The notes below the pieces were generated by a model. The model saw only the letters and a list, made by a program, of their open reading frames with translations, ran no database searches and was not told the DNA's origin. From Epiperipatus broadwayi (taxonomy: Eukaryota; Onychophora; Udeonychophora; Euonychophora; Peripatidae), in assembly GCA_028023455.1 (NCBI GenBank), contig JAQFVV010013060.1, forward strand, positions 122,001 to 186,000: 64,000 bases of DNA, in the 5' to 3' direction. Shown here in pieces: positions 56,727 through 64,000 of the stretch (positions are counted from its first letter, which is position 1; each line of letters opens with the position of its first letter). Made by a program: the position numbers and the translations under genes.

Positions 56727-59015
56727 AATATTAACTGTACAGAAAAATGGACCACAATGTTCTCTATGTGGACATATTTTTGTTGCGCAAATTGGTTTGT
56801 ATTAGATATCGCAAAATTTATTTCTAGAATAGTTTTTTCTTTTTGTAGTTGGAATAGTCATACTCGTTTACGAATAGCTGTTTATTATTATTACACATAA
56901 GTATGGATACTAAAATGGAATGGGCAGAACAAAAAGAACCAAATTAAAAAATTATGGCAATTTTTTATTTTTATTTAAAAAAGACATTTGACATAGGAAG
57001 CATCATAATAGTACAAACCGATACATCAGCAATATCAAACACTTCCATTTTTTTTTGTATAGATTTTTTTTTTTGTCACGTTTGATGCATTAAATAATTA
57101 CGCAACTCTCGCGCCATCTTGCTGCTTCCAAGAGTTGGAAGTAAGTTATGTAAGTTATCAGTATTTTGTTGTATTTAGTGATTTAATATATAATCGCAAA
57201 ATGTATTAATCTGAAGCAATATTTTTTAAAAATAAACTTTAATAAGTATGTGCTTTTCAAGATTTATAGAATTAAAAAGCTTTGTTTTTATTTCACATAT
57301 ATACTGTATAGTTTAATTGCGGTCGTCGACATTTCAATAATCAACAAAATCTGTTAGGTTTTAGTGAAAAAAAATTAAATTGTATTTTAAATTTTATAAC
57401 GTAAATCGTACTTGAAATATAATAGAAATATTATTTATAATAAAGTTTATTGTATACATATATTATTTTAGACATACTATATAAATTTATAGTAAAACCA
57501 CGAGGTTTAAAGGCCTTTGAGTCAACGTTTTTCCAAAACCGGTGCGGCATAACGTTCTAGCTTATTCATTTTTAAATTATTAGTTAATTATTTCATTAAG
57601 GATCTGCACACCATGTCATATAAATGATATTTTTTTTGCGTGAAAAAATTAAATTGTATTGTTTATAATAATTACATAGGGACTCATAAGTTATGCTTGC
57701 ATAAGCACATATGTTTATTAAAAAAAAAAAAAAATTCGGCACTCCCATTATTAATTTCTCTCCAGGAATATTTTCGAAATATATATACATACCCAAACGA
57801 TATCTAATGCTTTAAAGCAGGCGCAGTTCGTAAAGTTATTTAAATGTCAGTTTGTAATTTTGAATTCTGTTTATTTCCTTAGAAGCATTTTTACTCATGA
57901 GTATAGTGCCCGATGGAGAAAAAGTGTTCAAAGTAAACTTCTGAGTAGTCGAAGTATTACCGTGAAAAGTATTACTGGCTTCCTGAATTTACTTAGCAGT
58001 GTTCACATCTTTTCCATGTAAATATTAGAAATGAAATTGCTTTACGGAAATGTATAAAAAAAAACTTATGGACTTAGCAGTAACTAAAGATGTAATTTTG
58101 CCACCTGAAATTCAAGTCATCTTTTCCAGCTCTAACAGTAAACCTATCTGGATTTGATCTTCTTAGACGTTACTGGGATCTCATCAACAACTCGTGATCA
58201 TTGCTCGTCCACTTCATAAATAGAATTTAACTGCCACTGACTTACATAGATGACGATCCATATATCGTGATATGTGTTGAATCTATGACTACTATAGCAG
58301 AATTAAAGAACTTAATAAGCCATTACTGAATTTATTTCATTGGAATTTTAGGTTTGTTTATCATATCTCCTTGTTGGAATCTCAGTAAGTTTATTTATGA
58401 TATTTTGTCTTAAAAAAAGTCAACATGGTAAGTTATCATTTAATGTATAGTTTTCGTCTCTTAATGGGATTTTATTTGTGATATATTGCAAAATTATATA
58501 TCATAGTGGGAATGTTAGCTGAATTTATGTTATCCATAATAAATATATATATAGTCACATGTGAAAATTATAAAAAATATGTTAAATTTCCAGAGATAGC
58601 AATTGCTTTTAAAATGCATTTTTTCAATAGGTAATTTTACTAAAAAAATATATATTTACTTTTTCATTAATAGTTCAAAATTGTTGTTTTTTATCATTAC
58701 AATATTTTTAGAAAGCATTTCTTAATTTTTTTTCTTCCTGGTATTATTTTATCAAAAAGTCTATTATATACAGTATATCTTTTGTGGGCAATGTAAATAA
58801 TTTATATTTTTCTTATGACAAAATAGTAAAAATGTTGATTTTCTTATTCTATTCTTCAGTAATTTTTTTTTTTTGTAAATTGAACTATTTCTTGGATATC
58901 ACATGAATTTTTGGGTATCTTATCCTGATATTTTATTTTGATGAACTCCATTCAAGATCAAACCAATAAAAATTAGATGATGAACATGTTTCTTTCCGTT
59001 TATAGTCTTAACGTT
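56727..59015. other. Spacer with possible promoter and unidentified GC-richer patches
   Basis: Mostly AT-rich. A promoter-like motif lies near 57111. A patch at 57885-58340 has coding-like composition (for example LPPEIQVIFSSSNSKP in one frame) but stops in all frames, so it may be an old pseudogene; not identified. Confidence 0.35.
57105..57146. promoter_or_regulatory. YY1-like initiator motif with nearby splice donor
   Basis: GCGCCATCTTGCTGC at 57111-57125 matches the YY1 core (GCCATCTTG). On the plus strand a strong donor GTAAGT follows at 57141, so this could be a short non-coding first exon. On the minus strand the same motif holds AAGATGGCGCGAG with an ATG that runs into a stop after 13 codons or a weak donor. 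Orientation is undecided. Confidence 0.35.
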
Positions 59016-59019
59016 AATG

Positions 59020-59510
59020 CGGCACATAATTGCTCACATTGTGATCTTAGATTTAATATTTTATATCATTTATGCATATGAGATATCTAGATTTGATTGT
59101 GCAAAAAATATTAAATCAACTTTTTATATGGCTTGTTTATCTATTTCAGATTGTCTTTTTATAATTGGTAGTTGTAATGAGTTTACATTTGTAACATCTT
59201 CAATATAAACCTAGGTTATTCAAGTCTGTCAGTCATTATATTTATGTGATTTAAAAGTTCATTAAGGTTATTATGTAGCTCTAAAATTGAGATGCTAGAG
59301 TGAATTATGTTGATGAGGATGGCAATAGTAAACTAGGACATCACAAATGAGATAATACAGTATATTTCTTAATCATTTCTATAATGTGACTTCGTTTTCT
59401 TCATATTATTTTGTGAAGCCCTTTTTAAGTGTTTAGTAATATAAAATTAAGTTTAAAAAAATAGATCCGCAACAACATATGTTCTTAGTTGCTTGGCATC
59501 ATTTTTTTGA
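59020..59510. repeat. First unit of a tandem duplication (empty site)
   Basis: About 0.48 kb that is repeated at 59540-59662 plus 62936-63300. Shared text includes GCATATGAGATATCTAGATT, TTACATTTGTAACATCTTCA and CATCACAAATGAGATAAT. This unit lacks the LINE and so shows the pre-insertion state. Confidence 0.8.
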
Positions 59511-59952
59511 AGTTCTCATTTTTCTGATTAAGAATAATAATTGCATATGAGATATCTAGATTTGGTTGTGCAAAAAATATTAAATCGGTCTTTTATATGG
59601 CTTATCTATCTATTTTCAGATTGTCTTTTTATATTTGGTAGTTGTAATGACTTTACATTTGTCATCATCATCAACCATTATCAATCCACTGCAGGATGAA
59701 GGTCTCTCCAAGTTCAATCCATCTTTTCTGATCTTTAGCTTCTCTTATCTATATAACCCCTACATACTTTCTTATTTCATCCATCCATCTCACATGTGGT
59801 CTCTTGCTGGGTCTTTTACAATCTCTTGGAATCCAGTTTAAGATTTCAATTGTCCATCTATTATCATCTCTTCTAGCAATATGTCCAGCCCAACTCCACT
59901 TCAATCTTTTAATTTTTTCAATGAGGTCAATAACAACTGTTTGTTCTCTTAC

Positions 59953-60960
59953 TCATACATTGCGTTTTCGATCTCTTCTTGTTACTCCCAACATGCATCT
60001 TTCCATACTTCTTTGATTGGTGTGCAGTCTCTTTATTTCTCTTCTATTAAGTGTCCAAGTCTCAGATCCGTAAGTAAGAACTAGTAAAACACATTTGTTA
60101 AAAATCTTTCTTTTCAAACACATAGGCATATTTCCTTTTAGTATCAAGTTATTTCTACCAAAAGCACTCCAACCAAGTTTAATTCTATGGTTAATTTCAT
60201 CCATTATGTTTCCATCTGTATTAATAATCTGACCAAGGTATTTGTAACTGTTAACTTCTTCTAATTCATCATAATCGATCTATATTTCCATATTTTGAGA
60301 AAATCGATTAAACATTACTTTAGTCTTTTTAACATTTATTTTTAGTCCTACTTTCCTATTTTCATTTGATAACGCCTGCAACATTTCCTGCAGCTCTAAA
60401 GCATTATTTGCAAAAACAACTATATCATCTGCAAAATCTAAATGACTTAAATAATCTCCATTTACTTTCACTCCTTTAGTTTCCCATTTTAATCCACAAA
60501 ATACTTGCAGCACTGCTGTAAAAAGTTTTGGAGATATGGAGTCACCCTGTCTTACACCCTTCTCATTGTTGACTTTCCCAGTATCATTATGTAATCTAAT
60601 TGTTGCTGTTGTATTTTTATAAATATTCTTCAAAATATGACAATATCCTGGATCTATACCTTGATGATACAATGCTTTAATCGCTGAAGAAATGTTTATA
60701 GAATCAAATGCCTTTACATAATCTACAAATCCAAAGCATAATGGCAACTCGTATTCATTTGTCCTTTCTATAACTTTTCTCAATACCTGGATATGATCTA
60801 CAGTACTAAAACCACTTTTAAATCCAGCTTGTTCTCTTGGTGGGTGGAAATCCAATGTTCTCTGTAGACGAGTTGTAATTATCTTGGTAAAAATTTTGTA
60901 TAGAACTGATAAAAGGCTGATGGGTCTGTAATTTCTAATATCTTCTTTATCACCTTTTTA
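59953..60960 (-). pseudogene. LINE reverse transcriptase and C-terminal region
   Basis: The frame 60855-60280 reads FKSGFSTVDHIQVLRKVIER, LCFGFVDYVKAFDSINIS, KGVRQGDSISPKLFTAVLQ and HLDFADDIVVFANN (catalytic Asp pair). After a stop near 60279 a second frame 60204-59953 reads MDEINHRIKLGWSAFGRNN and TYGSETWTLNRREIKRL, the post-RT block. Few defects are present within RT itself. Confidence 0.88.
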
Positions 60961-61527
60961 AAATATTAATATTAATACTGCATTCTTCCAATCATCTGGT
61001 ACATCTTTATTATTTAGACATTTGGTATATAACTTTGCTAAATTTTTTTCTATTTCTTCCTGCTTCTTTTAATATATCAATTATGATTCCATCATTACCT
61101 GGAGCCTTTTCTTTTTTCATACATTTAATTGCATGTCTCACTTCTTCATTTAAAATTCTGGGCAATTCGGAAGATGTAATAGATATAGGAGGTACTCTTT
61201 ATTACTATATAATTCTTGATAAAAGTCTTCTACCCATTTCATGATGTCATCTCTCTTTTTAGTAATAATTCCATCTTTTTTTCTTATTGCAGATATAAAT
61301 TTCCTACCAATACCAAAATGTTTTACATTCTTAAGACTTATTTTCTTCTACTGCTTTCCTTGCTAGTTCACAGTTATACTTTCTTATATCATTTTCAATT
61401 CATTTTTGCACCATTTTACAAAATTCGAGATATTCAATCCTTTTTAATGTATCATTTTTGTATATCTTCATATTCCTTCTTTTTTTCATAAATTCTCTAG
61501 TCTCAGTAGAATTATTGCTGCTTTTTT

Positions 61528-62600
61528 CTACCAGCTATCTGTTGCAGTTTTTAAAAGTGTATCAGTTATTTTCATATTAATTTCATTCAAATCTGAATCA
61601 TGTTCAAAATCTATTAATACTTGAAACCGATTTGTAAGTTCTAATTTAAATTCATTAGAATGTTTCTGAAGATTAGGAATATCAACTGTAAATATTGTTT
61701 TTGTTAATAATTTTTGTCTCTCTAATTTTGCATTAACACATATCTTACATCTTACTAATCGATGATCACTTCCTGTGTTAAACTTATTAAGAACATTACA
61801 ATCTTGAAATACATGTATGTATTTTCTGTTAGTCAAAATATAATTCAATTCTGCTGTACCTTCATTTGGATGCTTCCATGTCCATTTCCTTTTAACATTT
61901 TTCTCAAAAAAAAAAAAAAATCATAATATAAAGTTTTTTTTTTCTGCAAACTCCACAAGCCTAATCTCTCATTTCTATTACCATAACCAAAATTACCTAC
62001 AACACTTTCATCTTTCATTTGTTTACCAATTCTAGCATTAAAGTCTCCCATAACAATTTTAAAATGTTGTTTACTCTGATCAAAAGCCTTTTGTACATCC
62101 ATATAAAAATCTTCTACTACTTCAACACTATGAGAACTTGTTGGGGTATAAACCTGAATTATCTGCATTTGGTATCTACTATTAAGTTGTATAACTAATC
62201 TTGACACTCCGATACACCATCAATCTCCACAATGTTATTTTTTCACTTTTTATTTATAATGAATCCTACTCCACTTGTATTTTCCAACATTTGTGCCTTT
62301 ATATTAGAGTACACGTCCACTTATTAAATCAATTGTCTCTTCACCTTTTCTTCTAACTTCACAAAGTCCATTAATGTCCCATTTAATATAAGACAGTTCT
62401 TTTAATTCTTGCAATCTTCCTTCACTTGAAAGTGATCTGCAGTTGTAAGTACCTAAATAAAAAGTTGTCATCATATGACAGCCTGGGTCCGCAATCAGGG
62501 GATTCTTAGCACCCTCCGCCTTCGGCCACCAACCGCTGCATTGCTTGGTGACTTTACAGCCTTCTGGGAATAAGGGCCATGATTTATTTTTGTCTGTCAT
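61528..62600 (-). pseudogene. LINE endonuclease domain
   Basis: Three minus-strand frames, 62600-62304, 62207-61845 and 61848-61528. Motifs of the apurinic/apyrimidinic-like endonuclease are clear: LGTYNCRSLSSEGRL near the start (catalytic Asn), QELKELSYIKWDINGLCEVR (the expected Glu lies in CEVR), MGDFNARIGKQ (Asp and Asn) and TGSDHRLVRCKI (Asp-His at the end). The domain nicks target DNA to prime reverse transcription. Similar vertebrate copies are often mislabelled as craniofacial development protein 2. An A-run slippage (61906-61920) is a visible frameshift cause. Confidence 0.85.
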
Positions 62601-63300
62601 AATTGTATATATGTATTGGAAAAATATTTATCATTTACACAAACATTCATTCTGCCTTATCAGGCAACTGAGAAGAAAGACCATGGTGTTTCTTGATCTT
62701 AAACTCAGAGGTTAAAAGCCAATAAACTCACCATGCTGGCTAATGCATGTTGGTGAGCAGCCCATCCATGGTCGTATACTATAAGAATAGTCACAGTAAT
62801 AACAGCTGCAACGACAATAACGTATGGAGTGGACATTAGGAATTTGCCCTGCTCAGTTCCTTTAAGGCCTCCAAGAGGAATCAAAGGGTCTTCTTTCAGT
62901 TAATAGCAAACTCCTTTCTGCTGCCTTACATTTGTAACATCTTCAATATAAATCTAGGTTATTCCAGTCTGTCAGTCATTATATTTATGTGATGTAAAGG
63001 TTCATTGAGGTTATTAAGTAGCTCTAAAATTGAGATGCTAGAGTGAATTACATTGTGAGGATGGCAATGATAAACTAGAACATCACAAATGGAATAATGC
63101 AGTATATTTCTTAACCATTTCTATAATGCGACTTTGTTTTCTTCATATTCTTTTGTGAAACCCTTTTTAAGTGTTTAGTAATATAAAATTAAGTTTTTTT
63201 AAAAAAATAAATTAGTCATTTGTTTAGGACTCTCTGCAACAACATATGCCTCTTAGTTGCTTGCCATCATTTTTTTGAAAGTTCTCATTATGTGTAAAAG

Positions 63301-64000
63301 TATCAGATGCGTATTACAATTTTTATCTAAGAATTATTTTCATAACTGATTTTTCCTTTTGTTATTTTTAATGGAATTGGTAATTTAGAATAGTTTTACA
63401 TAAGTGAGAAATTTAAGAGCAATTTTTAATTCCTTTTTCTTTTTTTCATTTTTATCTATAAAAGTTCACAATAATTTTTTAAACCTTTGTGGACTTCCTA
63501 TGAGTAAATTATATCACTTTAAGTGGAATTATAGACTATGAAAACGTGTTTAAAGCCTTGTCATCCCAGAACTGTATTCCAACTGTAATAATATTTAATA
63601 TGTACTTAAATAGGTATTTTTACAAACTGCCTAAACTGTGATTATCAAGTAATATTTTAATGCCTATAGAAATGGTAAAATAGTTGATTAAGAATGGACA
63701 GATTAATGATATATATATATATTTAAAGTTAAGAAGAAAATTGGAATGGAATTTACCATAGCAAAGTTAGTAAGGTAATGATTTCTAAATTCTAGTTGTA
63801 GAAGTCATTTAGAAAATATATGTGCAAATTCTGTTTATTGCATTTTTACATATTCAAGCAAATAAGTAATTTGAACAAAAGATTCTTTATGATATCCATA
63901 TTTGTAACATTGGGTAATGGTGCAGATATTTGTTGATAAATAAATATAGTGGAATATGTAATAATCTGTGCATTTTCTACTCTATATTCAATGTTAAAGT
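63301..64000. other. AT-rich spacer to the window end
   Basis: No gene recognised. Confidence 0.5.

Larger units (their letters stand above)
59663..62925 (-). mobile_element. Full-length RTE-like LINE, frames broken
   Basis: 3263 bases with intact ends: a leader matching 8659-8950, an apurinic endonuclease, reverse transcriptase, a C-terminal region, and a 3' end of GAT/TGA repeats. The 10-base target duplication TTACATTTGT flanks it. Size and simple-repeat tail fit the RTE clade. The coding region is split by several frameshifts and stops but nearly all domains are readable. Confidence 0.85.
59540..63300. repeat. Second unit of the tandem duplication, carrying the LINE
   Basis: Left part 59540-59662, LINE 59663-62925, right part 62926-63300. 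The target TTACATTTGT is duplicated at 59653-59662 and 62926-62935. The two units differ by scattered substitutions and a few indels. Confidence 0.8.

Overview
The window looks like AT-rich animal nuclear DNA that is dense in transposable elements. There is no bacterial-style gene layout. Instead it holds non-LTR retrotransposons, Penelope-like elements, Gypsy-type LTR elements, a hAT transposon, foldback elements and a tRNA-derived SINE, plus isolated spliced exons. An invertebrate is likely and a mollusc such as a cephalopod is plausible, but the species cannot be read from the sequence. A run of exactly 500 N (20119-20618) marks a scaffold gap.

Host genes are sparse and seen only as isolated exons. 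On the minus strand, 9946-10029 and 6322-6382 join in phase and resemble the N-terminus of the dynein assembly factor DNAAF6/PIH1D3; the intron between them is full of transposon debris. A minus-strand start exon at 36572-36657 carries a cysteine pattern like an A20-type zinc finger. A minus-strand terminal exon at 13770-13920 looks like a membrane anchor plus cytoplasmic tail. A plus-strand terminal exon at 12767-13042 is unrecognised. A YY1-like promoter motif lies near 57111.

Layout: 1-1310 RTE-like LINE with a small TIR insertion; 1447-2891 Penelope-derived palindrome 1; 3380-5290 foldback elements; 5494-10029 DNAAF6 region with a deleted LTR element, a shortened LINE and a SINE; 11830-13920 candidate host exons; 13990-14480 LINE fragment; 14705-16820 a foldback element split by Penelope palindrome 2; 18022-27909 a broken Gypsy element whose 3' LTR holds Penelope palindrome 3 and a second compound foldback; 28623-35649 a gag-only LTR element; 35670-37330 MITE, SINE, A20-like exon and LINE tail; 38614-43486 foldbacks and LINE debris; 44325-47400 an old LINE split by two insertions; 47661-50742 a hAT element; 50768-52405 a TIR element with G-rich repeats; 54300-55260 foldback pieces; 56270-56726 LINE fragment; 59020-63300 a tandem duplication whose second copy carries a full-length 3.26 kb RTE-like LINE.

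The most striking system is a set of three unrelated-in-sequence but identically built palindromes. Each has head-to-head or inverted-flank copies of a Penelope-type GIY-YIG endonuclease C-terminus, has no reverse transcriptase, and ends in a hammerhead-like RNA fold about 40-50 bases after the stop codon. The paired stems differ in sequence between the three elements while pairing is kept, which is strong internal evidence that the fold is real.
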